Below are positions 6,249-12,569 of a DNA stretch of 12,569 nucleotides, one piece after another. Source of the stretch: a bacterium (GTDB lineage: Bacteria > Arandabacterota > Arandabacteria > Arandabacterales > Arandabacteraceae); the NCBI GenBank assembly GCA_025774405.1, contig JALGWB010000053.1, forward strand, positions 1-12,569, in the 5' to 3' direction. The translations under genes were made by a program, and so were the position numbers. How positions within the stretch are numbered: position 1 is the stretch's first letter; each line of letters begins with the position of its first letter. The notes beneath the pieces are model-generated. The model had not been told where the DNA came from, made no database searches, and saw nothing but the letters and a program-made list of their open reading frames with translations.

Positions 6249-7023
6249 GACGGTTTCTTGATCTTAGCCCAAACAGTTTTATCAATCCAACTGCTGAAAT
6301 CCCAAGGCTTGCCACCTGAGTCCAGGTGATCGCACCACCAAGTTGAGCAATGTACATGTTAGGCTCATAGTATCGCAGGAAGTCAATACTGAAGCGCCAG
6401 ATACCGTATAGCATAAGGAACGAATAAAAGATGCTGCCCGATGGTAACTTCCTCTTAAGGAGATATCTTAAGAAGATGAAGATACCAAAGTTAGCAGCCA
6501 CTGCATAGAGCTGGGTTGGATGGATTCCTGCGTGTCCCATCGTCCATCCTGCTTGTGAGTCAGGCGGGAAATGTACTGCCCAGGGAAGATTGCATTCCTT
6601 GCCGAAACAACAGCCATTCAAGAAGCATCCGATGCGCGCCAACGATATCCCAAGTGCGATCTGGGGCGTAACAATGTCAGTAACCTCGCTAACCGGCAAC
6701 TTCTCTCTGACTATATAACCTATTCCAAATAAGACGGCAGCAGCAAGCCCGCCATAGAAACTCAAACCACCTTCCCAAATCCTGAATACGCCAAGCGCAT
6801 CATTACTATAATCTGACAGGTGGGTGGCAACAAAAAGCAGTCGTGACCCAACAACAGATGAGATAAGAACAACAATTCCCAGGTCGATTATCTTGGTTGG
6901 GTCGATTCTTCGCCTCCTGGCGAGACGACATGAGAGCTCTATCCCCAACCAGAAGGCGATTGCCAGCATGACTCCATACAGATGGATACTGAATGGACCA
7001 ACGTCGAAGAGTGTCCTGTGCAT
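6238..7023 (-). CDS. lgt: Prolipoprotein diacylglyceryl transferase
   Basis: Inner-membrane enzyme that transfers a diacylglyceryl group from phosphatidylglycerol to the lipobox cysteine of prolipoproteins, the first step of lipoprotein maturation. The 261-residue protein has about seven hydrophobic segments. Family signatures are present: FSIHLYGVML near the N-terminus, GGLSFYGG (85-92), LARIGCFLNGCCFGK (128-142, containing the essential-region Arg130 and the Asn-Gly pair), LPWAVHFP, and HPTQLY (158-163), followed by a late Arg-rich motif near GIWRFSIDFLR. It starts at ATG 7023, nine bases after rodA, with a strong Shine-Dalgarno. Its end overlaps the comF start by 11 bases. Placement straight after rodA puts lipoprotein lipidation in the same transcript as wall elongation. 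Confidence 0.97.
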   Translation of the reverse strand: MHRTLFDVGPFSIHLYGVMLAIAFWLGIELSCRLARRRRIDPTKIIDLGIVVLISSVVGSRLLFVATHLSDYSNDALGVFRIWEGGLSFYGGLAAAVLFGIGYIVREKLPVSEVTDIVTPQIALGISLARIGCFLNGCCFGKECNLPWAVHFPPDSQAGWTMGHAGIHPTQLYAVAANFGIFIFLRYLLKRKLPSGSIFYSFLMLYGIWRFSIDFLRYYEPNMYIAQLGGAITWTQVASLGISAVGLIKLFGLRSRNRHAT

Positions 7024-7028
7024 TCCAC

Positions 7029-7034
7029 CCTCCT
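7029..7034 (-). promoter_or_regulatory. Shine-Dalgarno site of lgt
   Basis: AGGAGG ends five bases before the ATG at 7023 and overlaps the rodA TAG stop. This is the same arrangement as at radC/mreB. Confidence 0.75.
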
Positions 7035-8226
7035 AATATTCGAGCTTCCTGCGATAGGCGGCGAAGACTATCCCGCAACCTATCCAGAGCATGAGCATGT
7101 GGGATCCACCATAACTGACGAACGGCAATGGAAGGCCCGTAACCGGTGCTATCCCAAGCGTCATGCCAACATTGATAAAAACCTGTATCAAGATAAGCAA
7201 AGTAAGTCCATAGCAGAAGTAAATCGAGAATCTGCTCCTTAGTTTAGATGCTAGCACCAACAGTCTGTTAAGCAATAGAGCCAGCAGCACCAGCACAGCA
7301 AGACAGCCGAGGAGTCCAAGTTCCTCACCTATGACTGAAAATACGAAATCCGTATGCTGCTCAGGAACAAGTCCCAAAGCCTTCTGTGTACCCTTAAACA
7401 GCCCCTTGCCTGTGACACCGCCAGACCCAATTGCGATCTTAGATTGTAGCGTTTGAAAGGCCGCCCCGAACCTATACTCGCCGGGTTTGACAAATGCATG
7501 TAGACGATTGCGCTGATAATCTGCAAGACTCTGCCAAATGATCGGCGTCACCGCATAGATGCCGACGTTGATCGCCAGAACAAAAGACACCAGCCAGACC
7601 CTGAATCGCCCGAACACTACCAACGCAATCAGCAGACTGGCAAAGATGATCCATGGAATGGGTCCAGAGGAACAGGCAAGCGCAATGAATGGACTGGCCA
7701 GAAAGACAACGTGTAACCAATCAAGACCTGCGATATAGAGCATGGGAAACGGGATGATACCGAGCACAATAGCTGTTCCCAGATCTGGCTCGTACAGCAC
7801 CAGAAGGGCAGGAATGAGAACAACCAAATAGACTTTGAGAATTGTAGCCAGTGAGAAAGAACGCTGGTGTGAGAGATAGTGAGCAAGCATCAGCACAAGG
7901 CTCAGCTTGGCAAGCTCTGAAGGCTGAAATCTCAGAAATCCCAGATCAAACCATCTTTTGGTTCCATGTGGACCGGTCCCAATGAGTAACACGAGCATCA
8001 ATAGAGCCAGCGATAAAATGTAGGTTGGAAATGAGATGGCAGCAAGGGTCCTCGTCCGCATCCTTCTTACAAGTAACATGAGGGAGAAGCCCAGTCCAAT
8101 CCATAATCCCTGCTTCAGTGCATAGGATAGGCCGGCTCTGTCCTTGGTGCTGCTGTATATGGCAATCACTCCAATGAGCGAGACTATGATCAGAGCTGCT
8201 ACGGCTGTCTTCTCAAGGTTTCTCAC
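7033..8226 (-). CDS. rodA: RodA, SEDS-family peptidoglycan glycosyltransferase
   Basis: Multi-pass membrane enzyme that polymerises lipid II into glycan strands for cell elongation, working with PBP2. The 397 residues contain about ten hydrophobic segments and the SEDS signatures: FLRFQPSELAKL (QPSE at 101-104), YEPDLGTA (145-152), GKGLFKGTQK, PEQHTDFVFSVIGEE with the presumed catalytic Asp at 293, and GLPLPFVSYGGS (364-375) near the C-terminus. The start is GTG at 8226, overlapping the mrdA stop by four bases, with AGAGG ten bases upstream. The QPSE, HTD and PFVSYGG set and the mrdA neighbour favour RodA over FtsW. The stop TAG runs into the Shine-Dalgarno site of lgt. Confidence 0.97.
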   Translation of the reverse strand: MRNLEKTAVAALIIVSLIGVIAIYSSTKDRAGLSYALKQGLWIGLGFSLMLLVRRMRTRTLAAISFPTYILSLALLMLVLLIGTGPHGTKRWFDLGFLRFQPSELAKLSLVLMLAHYLSHQRSFSLATILKVYLVVLIPALLVLYEPDLGTAIVLGIIPFPMLYIAGLDWLHVVFLASPFIALACSSGPIPWIIFASLLIALVVFGRFRVWLVSFVLAINVGIYAVTPIIWQSLADYQRNRLHAFVKPGEYRFGAAFQTLQSKIAIGSGGVTGKGLFKGTQKALGLVPEQHTDFVFSVIGEELGLLGCLAVLVLLALLLNRLLVLASKLRSRFSIYFCYGLTLLILIQVFINVGMTLGIAPVTGLPLPFVSYGGSHMLMLWIGCGIVFAAYRRKLEY

Positions 8227-10004
8227 CTTATCGCTACCTCTGCTGCCTTCTCATCCCTGAAGTAACGTGCAAGAAGTTTCCCGGCAATCGGTGCTGCTAT
8301 CTCACCGCCATGACCGGCATTTTCAACTATAATGTAAAGGACAAGCCTGCGATCGCCATCAGAAGCAAAACAAACAAACGAGGCATGATCTTTGCCATGG
8401 GGATTCTCTGCAGTGCCAGTCTTACCAGCTACCTTCACTCCCTCAATTCGTGCAGACCGCCCAGTACCGCGTTCGCTTTCAACAACCTCGAGCATTCCCT
8501 CTCTTACGACATCTACTGTAGATTGAGAGATCGGTAGATCTACACGCTTTCCAGTCTTCATTCTCGACCTTGACCCATCTCCTATCTGCCTTACGCAGTG
8601 GGGCGTATAGTAATATCCTCCATTGGCAATAGCACATACGAATGTGGCAATCTCAATCGGGGTTAGCAAAAGCTCACCTTGCCCAATCCCGAGGTTAAGC
8701 TGTACACCCTTCGTCCAACCGCCTTGCCCGTAGAGGCTGTCATAATCGGAAGGCCGCGGCACAAATCCTTTGACCTCACCTGGAAGATCTATGCCTGCGA
8801 GATCATTCAGATGCCATATGGTTGCGTACCGATTGAACGTTTCAAGATCGAGTCGCTCAGCAAGTTGATAGAAATAGACATCGCATGAGACAGCAATCGC
8901 ACCGACGAGATCAACTGAACCATGTCCCTGGGGTTTCCAGCACGCAAACAGTCTGTTACCAAAGCGATAGCCACCATAGCACGGTTGAAACCGGGTCTTC
9001 GCAGAGAGCTTGCCCTCCTCAAGACCTATCGCTGCAGTGACAATCTTGAAAACCGAACCCGGTGGGTATTTGCTCTGTATCGCGCGGTTCAGCAGTGGAT
9101 TGCCGTCAGCTTCGAGGATACGTTGCCAATCCTTGCCTGATATACCTGTTGCAAAAAGGTTGGGATCGAAGCCAGGAGTGCTCACGAGGGCAAGCACTTC
9201 ACCCGTACTCGGATCCAACGCTGTGATGGCACCACGCCTCCCAGCGAGCAGCTCAGCTGCAAAACGCTGAAGCCGGTTGTCTATCGTTAGATGAACCGTC
9301 TTGCCTTTCCTGGGCGCCTTCGAGTCCTTGCCCTTGAAATCGACAGGGCTTGAGCCACCAGGGGTAAACTTGAGGTATCTCAGACCATCGGATCCACGAA
9401 GATCGGTCTCGCAATCTCGCTCAATGCCGACCTTACCAATGAGATCTCCCACGCCATAGCCATCATGCTTCTCAATATCCGCCTCGGTGACTTCACCTAC
9501 GTAACCGACAACGTGGCTTAGTACCTCTGCCAACGGATACCGACGAACCGGCTCCGAGATAACGATGACATCGGTGAGCACACTGAACATCTCCTCAACC
9601 ATACTGATTGTTCTGAAATCAACATCTCTTGCAATGACGGTGGGTCTATAGCTCTGTGACGTGCGCTTGAGCCGCTCTTTGATTTCATCAGCACTCATTC
9701 CAAGGATGTTGCTCAGGATCTCTATCTCCTTGGAATTCCGAAGCAGCCTGCGAGGTATGCCACAGATAGAGAAGGCTTGCCTTGAGCCAGCAACGAGGTC
9801 ACCGTTTCGATCGACTATATCACCCCTCGGTGCCTTGATCTCAGCTGGGATTATGTAGTAGTTCTCTGAGATCTCACGATATTCGCCATGTTTGATAACC
9901 TGGAGATCGAACAGTGCACCTGCCAGTACTGCAACAAGCCCAGCGGTCACAAATCCTGTGATCTTCAATCTTAAGATCAAAGCAGCACTGTCGTCACCAA
10001 CCAA
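8223..10004 (-). CDS. mrdA: Penicillin-binding protein 2 (elongasome DD-transpeptidase)
   Basis: Class B PBP that crosslinks new side-wall peptidoglycan in the periplasm as partner of RodA. The 593 residues show a membrane anchor at about 13-33, the pedestal/dimerisation domain (IKAPRGDIVDRNG at 57-69, YPLAEVLSHVVGYVGEVT near 156-173) and a transpeptidase domain with all three catalytic motifs: SVFK at 317-320 (Ser317 nucleophile), SCD at 373-375 in the typical SCDVYFYQLA context, and KTG at 528-530 in VAGKTGTAENP. The annotated start is TTG at 10004, two bases after the mreD stop, with AGAAAGG about 12 bases upstream. The start is less certain than the rest, as a TTG a few codons downstream could also serve. 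The TGA stop overlaps the GTG start of rodA as GTGA, so the transferase and polymerase are translationally coupled. Confidence 0.97.
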   Translation of the reverse strand: MVGDDSAALILRLKITGFVTAGLVAVLAGALFDLQVIKHGEYREISENYYIIPAEIKAPRGDIVDRNGDLVAGSRQAFSICGIPRRLLRNSKEIEILSNILGMSADEIKERLKRTSQSYRPTVIARDVDFRTISMVEEMFSVLTDVIVISEPVRRYPLAEVLSHVVGYVGEVTEADIEKHDGYGVGDLIGKVGIERDCETDLRGSDGLRYLKFTPGGSSPVDFKGKDSKAPRKGKTVHLTIDNRLQRFAAELLAGRRGAITALDPSTGEVLALVSTPGFDPNLFATGISGKDWQRILEADGNPLLNRAIQSKYPPGSVFKIVTAAIGLEEGKLSAKTRFQPCYGGYRFGNRLFACWKPQGHGSVDLVGAIAVSCDVYFYQLAERLDLETFNRYATIWHLNDLAGIDLPGEVKGFVPRPSDYDSLYGQGGWTKGVQLNLGIGQGELLLTPIEIATFVCAIANGGYYYTPHCVRQIGDGSRSRMKTGKRVDLPISQSTVDVVREGMLEVVESERGTGRSARIEGVKVAGKTGTAENPHGKDHASFVCFASDGDRRLVLYIIVENAGHGGEIAAPIAGKLLARYFRDEKAAEVAIR

Positions 10005-10006
10005 CG

Positions 10007-10477
10007 CTACACAAGCCTTTCTGTAAGATGTGAAACCACGCCAGCAAGAGCGGCACCAACAACTGCGGTATATGCTGCAGTTCCAAGCGAGAACCGCAAC
10101 ATGTCAAAGACAAAATGCTTGGGCTCAAGCCAGACAAGGTTGATGCTATCAAGGATCAGGACGCTCAGAAATATGATTACGACCTGAACCAATGCACTTT
10201 CATAGGCTACCTTTGTACCGAACTTCCCTACAAGATATCCAACAAGGGTTGAAGCGAGCGGCAGGGCCCCGGATGCAGTTGTCATCATAGCGACCTGACC
10301 AACGCCAACAACAAAACCGATGAACATGCCTGTGATGCATCCAAAGCGCAGCGCGGCATAGACAACGATGATGACGGTTGCATCAGGGCTCAGACCAAAG
10401 ATTACGATTTTGCTGAAGAGCAACAGGTCAAGTGCAAGCACAACCAGGATGAATAGCAAAAACGGAGATCTCCTCAT
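10007..10477 (-). CDS. mreD: Rod-shape-determining membrane protein MreD
   Basis: Small polytopic inner-membrane protein of the MreBCD complex. The 156-residue product is almost entirely hydrophobic, with about five membrane segments, for example near residues 4-26, 30-50, 52-70, 90-110 and 130-150. MreD is poorly conserved, so the call rests on size, hydrophobicity and position between mreC and mrdA. I place the start at ATG 10477 (RRSPFLLFILVV), ten bases after the mreC stop with AGGA upstream. A TTG at 10507 would add ten polar residues and overlap mreC by 20 bases; it is the alternative. The TAG stop is two bases from the mrdA start. Confidence 0.9.
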   Translation of the reverse strand: MRRSPFLLFILVVLALDLLLFSKIVIFGLSPDATVIIVVYAALRFGCITGMFIGFVVGVGQVAMMTTASGALPLASTLVGYLVGKFGTKVAYESALVQVVIIFLSVLILDSINLVWLEPKHFVFDMLRFSLGTAAYTAVVGAALAGVVSHLTERLV

Positions 10478-10485
10478 CAGATATT

Positions 10486-10489
10486 TCCT
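10486..10489 (-). promoter_or_regulatory. Ribosome binding site of mreD, overlapping the mreC stop
   Basis: The mreC TAG merges into AGGAAA, eight bases before ATG 10477. It favours that ATG over the in-frame TTG at 10507, which lies inside mreC. Confidence 0.55.
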
Positions 10490-11309
10490 ATTGCTTATCC
10501 TTTCCAAGCATCCTCGTGAAATCCGGTGGGCTCCTCAGGATGACTGCCACCTGCTCCAGGTGTCTCGGGTCCTGACAGGGTCTGATTTCCAGGATCTGGG
10601 AGAACTTCTGTGGCTCCAATTCGATACCGGCTACAACACCGATTGGAATGCCGTAGGGAGCAACCAACCCCATGCCTGAAGTTACAATCGTATCTCCGTC
10701 TGATACAGGGGCGTCTGGAGCCACCCACTCCATCAGAATCCTACCATCAGCAGTGGCACTCATGATCCCGGTTGAACGGCTACGCCTGACCATGGCACTC
10801 ACACGATAGCCAGGCTCATCAATGAGCTTCACCTGAGAAGCCCTGTACCCTACCCTGGTTACGATTCCAACAAGCCCCTGAGACGTTATAACGACCATAT
10901 TGGTTGTTATGCCTTCACCTGTACCCTTATCGATAATTATGCCCCCACCATCTCTACGTTCCAGATAGGTCATCACCCTTGCAAAGACAAGTGTTTCGGG
11001 ATAGTCCTGAGCAAACTCAAAGAGCTTCTCGGCCTGCCCACTGCGTTGAAGTCTTTCACGCAACATGGCATTCTCATACCTGAGCTCTGTCAATCTGCCT
11101 CTCAGAATACTGTTCTCCGATTCGAGATATCGTACCCTGGTTATGGCTCCAGCCAGATTTTTAAGAGGTCTCAGCGGAGTAGCGATGTATACAAGTGGGG
11201 AGTGATCGGGATCATGGCGCTCAAGCACCATTATGGCTATCGAAAGCCCGATGAGGATCACCAGTATCAGAAATTCCCCGAAGGCTATCCCACCTACAGC
11301 TGATTTCAT
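10488..11309 (-). CDS. mreC: Rod-shape-determining protein MreC
   Basis: Periplasmic scaffold of the elongasome; MreC contacts PBP2 and helps to activate RodA/PBP2. The 273-residue protein has a short cytoplasmic start, one membrane segment at about residues 10-29, a heptad-rich coiled coil at about 58-92 (YLESENSILR, LRYENAMLRERL) and then the beta-rich MreC domain with recognisable stretches such as GGGIIIDKGTGEGI and VKLIDEPGYRVSAMV. The start is ATG at 11309, three bases after the mreB stop. An AGGA lies within the mreB 3' end about a dozen bases upstream. Length and domain order are ordinary for the family. Confidence 0.95.
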   Translation of the reverse strand: MKSAVGGIAFGEFLILVILIGLSIAIMVLERHDPDHSPLVYIATPLRPLKNLAGAITRVRYLESENSILRGRLTELRYENAMLRERLQRSGQAEKLFEFAQDYPETLVFARVMTYLERRDGGGIIIDKGTGEGITTNMVVITSQGLVGIVTRVGYRASQVKLIDEPGYRVSAMVRRSRSTGIMSATADGRILMEWVAPDAPVSDGDTIVTSGMGLVAPYGIPIGVVAGIELEPQKFSQILEIRPCQDPRHLEQVAVILRSPPDFTRMLGKDKQ

Positions 11310-11312
11310 CTA

Positions 11313-12344
11313 CTACCATATCCTTCTCGACTTCATTAGCACATTCTCATACTTCTCGGGATCCTCAAGTGCCTTGTACGCACCGAGCACCACAGACTTC
11401 AGCGGATCATCAACCACGTAGATGGGCAGTTTGGTTTGATCGCTGAGGTACTTGTCCAAGCCACGCAGCAGTGAGCCACCTCCTGTCATCAAAATACCTT
11501 TATCAACGATGTCTGCTGCAAGTTCGGGGGGTGTCTTTTCAAGTGACAACTTGAGTGCGTTCTTAATCTCTTCGACTGCACCTTTAAGCGCCTTATAGAT
11601 GTCGCCCTTCTTGATCTCATCCACCTTGGGCACGCCATTGACCAGGTCGATTCCTCTTATCTCCATTTTCTCTTCCGAATCCTCGTCGACAAAGCCGACC
11701 TCAATCTTGATCCTCTCGGCAGTTTGGTGACCTATTATCGTACCCCCTTGCTTTACCTGCCTCACAATGGCCTCATCCATCTCATCGCCTGCTGTTCTAA
11801 TCGATGAGATCGCAACTATGCCATTCAAAGCAATAACACCTATCTCGGTAGTCCCACCACCAATGTCAATCACCATGTTGCCCGCAGGCTTATCAATCGG
11901 CAAGCCAACACCAATGGCAGCCGCAATTGGTTCAGCTATCAAGAAGACTTCCCGAGCCCCAGCATGTTCTGCTGAATCTCTAACAGCTCGCTTCTCGACC
12001 TCGGTTATGCCTGAAGGAACAGAGATTATTACCCTTGGGCGTACAAGCTTTGAAAGGAATCGATCACCCTGGACACGTTTGATGAACTCCCTGAGCATAA
12101 TCTCAGTGACTTCGAAATCCGCAATAACCCCATCCTTTAAGGGGCGAATTGCCTCTATCCCCTCAGGCGTTTTGCCAAGCATCTCCTTGGCCTTGCGCCC
12201 AACGGCTATCACCTTACGGCTCGACTTCTCAACAGCAACAACAGATGGCTCATCAAGGACAATGCCCTTGCCTTTCACACAGATGAGCGTATTGGCTGTT
12301 CCCAAATCGATGGCAATATCATTTGAAAATAGATCCAGCGGCAA
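11313..12344 (-). CDS. mreB: Rod-shape-determining protein MreB (actin-like ATPase)
   Basis: Bacterial actin homologue that polymerises on the inner face of the cytoplasmic membrane and orients the cell-wall elongation complex. At 343 residues it has normal length. The actin-fold ATP site is complete: phosphate-1 loop DLGTANT (13-19), the catalytic-region Glu in LIAEPIAAAIG (E138), phosphate-2 loop DIGGGT (160-165) and adenosine loop TGGGS (287-291). The N-terminus PLDLFSNDIAIDLG matches other MreBs. The start is TTG at 12344, chosen because a strong AGGAGG lies five bases upstream and because it gives the family's usual N-terminus. The gene begins 9 bases after radC stops, and the mreC ATG follows its TAG stop after 3 bases. 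Identification is very secure. Confidence 0.98.
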   Translation of the reverse strand: MPLDLFSNDIAIDLGTANTLICVKGKGIVLDEPSVVAVEKSSRKVIAVGRKAKEMLGKTPEGIEAIRPLKDGVIADFEVTEIMLREFIKRVQGDRFLSKLVRPRVIISVPSGITEVEKRAVRDSAEHAGAREVFLIAEPIAAAIGVGLPIDKPAGNMVIDIGGGTTEIGVIALNGIVAISSIRTAGDEMDEAIVRQVKQGGTIIGHQTAERIKIEVGFVDEDSEEKMEIRGIDLVNGVPKVDEIKKGDIYKALKGAVEEIKNALKLSLEKTPPELAADIVDKGILMTGGGSLLRGLDKYLSDQTKLPIYVVDDPLKSVVLGAYKALEDPEKYENVLMKSRRIW

Positions 12345-12348
12345 AGTT

Positions 12349-12355
12349 ACCTCCT
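12349..12355 (-). promoter_or_regulatory. Shine-Dalgarno site of mreB
   Basis: AGGAGGT on the minus strand ends five bases before the TTG at 12344 and contains part of the radC TAG stop. A strong site at correct spacing supports the non-ATG start of mreB. Confidence 0.8.
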
Positions 12356-12569
12356 ACAGATAGCCTGCTTCCTTGAGACTCTTAAATCCTCGGAAGCCTA
12401 TGATAATATGATCAAGCATATCGATGCCGATGATCTCGCAACATTTAGCAAAACGTTTGGTAAGGAGGATATCCTCGCGGCTTGGTTCAACACACCCTGT
12501 TGGGTGGTTATGAACAAGTACAATTGCACTGGCACTCCTCTCCAGCGCGGGTTTCAAGGCCTCCCGAGG
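12354..12569 (-). CDS. radC: RadC-family JAMM/MPN-domain protein, C-terminal part (5' end outside window)
   Basis: This is the last 71 codons of a RadC (UPF0758) protein; the rest lies beyond the right edge. The frame is open from the first base of the edge and reads PREALKPALERSA, the usual lead-in to the RadC signature. The JAMM zinc-site pattern is present: HNHPTG supplies the two histidines, and Ser and Asp follow in PSREDI. The ending LDHIIIG then a short tail is typical of the family. RadC was long linked to DNA repair, but its biochemical role is unsettled; the metal-protease-like fold is what the sequence supports. A gene caller might start it at TTG 12557, but the upstream codons plainly belong to it. 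The TAG stop (12354-12356) lies within the ribosome binding site of mreB, so the two are probably translationally linked. radC next to mreB is a common arrangement. Confidence 0.93.
   Translation of the reverse strand, partial: PREALKPALERSASAIVLVHNHPTGCVEPSREDILLTKRFAKCCEIIGIDMLDHIIIGFRGFKSLKEAGYL

Noticed and set aside
10478..10507. TTG start for mreD inside mreC
   Set aside because: It adds a polar leader and has no better ribosome site than ATG 10477, which sits eight bases after AGGA.

Overview
The window reads as one long, tightly packed operon transcribed entirely from the minus strand, that is from the right edge (12569) towards the left edge (1). The order is radC (3' end only), mreB, mreC, mreD, mrdA (PBP2), rodA, lgt, comF, a Wzi-like outer-membrane barrel protein, and a very large secreted C25 (gingipain-type) cysteine peptidase whose C-terminal beta-propeller runs off the left edge. 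Neighbouring genes overlap by 4 to 25 bases or are separated by 10 bases or fewer. No stretch of 300 bases lacks coding sequence, and I see no internal terminator, RNA gene, CRISPR array or insertion sequence.

Organism: a diderm, rod-shaped bacterium is suggested by MreBCD/RodA/PBP2, Lgt and an outer-membrane barrel protein. C25 peptidases followed by Ig-like domains, a fibronectin-like domain and FG-GAP propeller blades are, from general knowledge, typical of uncultured phyla such as WOR-3 (Stahlbacteria), Zixibacteria, Eisenbacteria and Cloacimonetes and of the Bacteroidetes side of the tree. That placement is inference. TGA is used as a normal stop (mrdA and the Wzi-like gene), so the standard bacterial code applies.

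Right part (5562-12569): conserved housekeeping genes. MreB filaments, MreC/MreD and the RodA/PBP2 glycosyltransferase-transpeptidase pair form the elongasome that builds the side wall. Lgt lipidates prolipoproteins, ComF is a phosphoribosyltransferase-like protein, and RadC is a JAMM-domain protein. All catalytic motifs that I can check are intact.

Left part (1-5586): two exported proteins. The peptidase gene is in three pieces: the catalytic domain (frame A, 2456-4111), Ig-like/fibronectin-like domains (frame B, about 1015-2460) and the propeller (frame A again, 1-1015). Each junction also seems to lack residues that the family normally has.

The outstanding observation is the middle piece. 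Over roughly 1.45-1.5 kb the coding strand is almost free of cytosine (my hand count is about 45 C in 1440 bases, and one C in 240 bases at the core) and is also poor in A, so it is about 80% G+T. The reading frame stays open and conserved structural residues survive. The edges are sharp and lie close to the two frame breaks. All ten surviving third-position cytosines are followed by A. This looks like an intense strand-specific substitution or composition process confined to one block of domains, and is the best candidate here for something undescribed.
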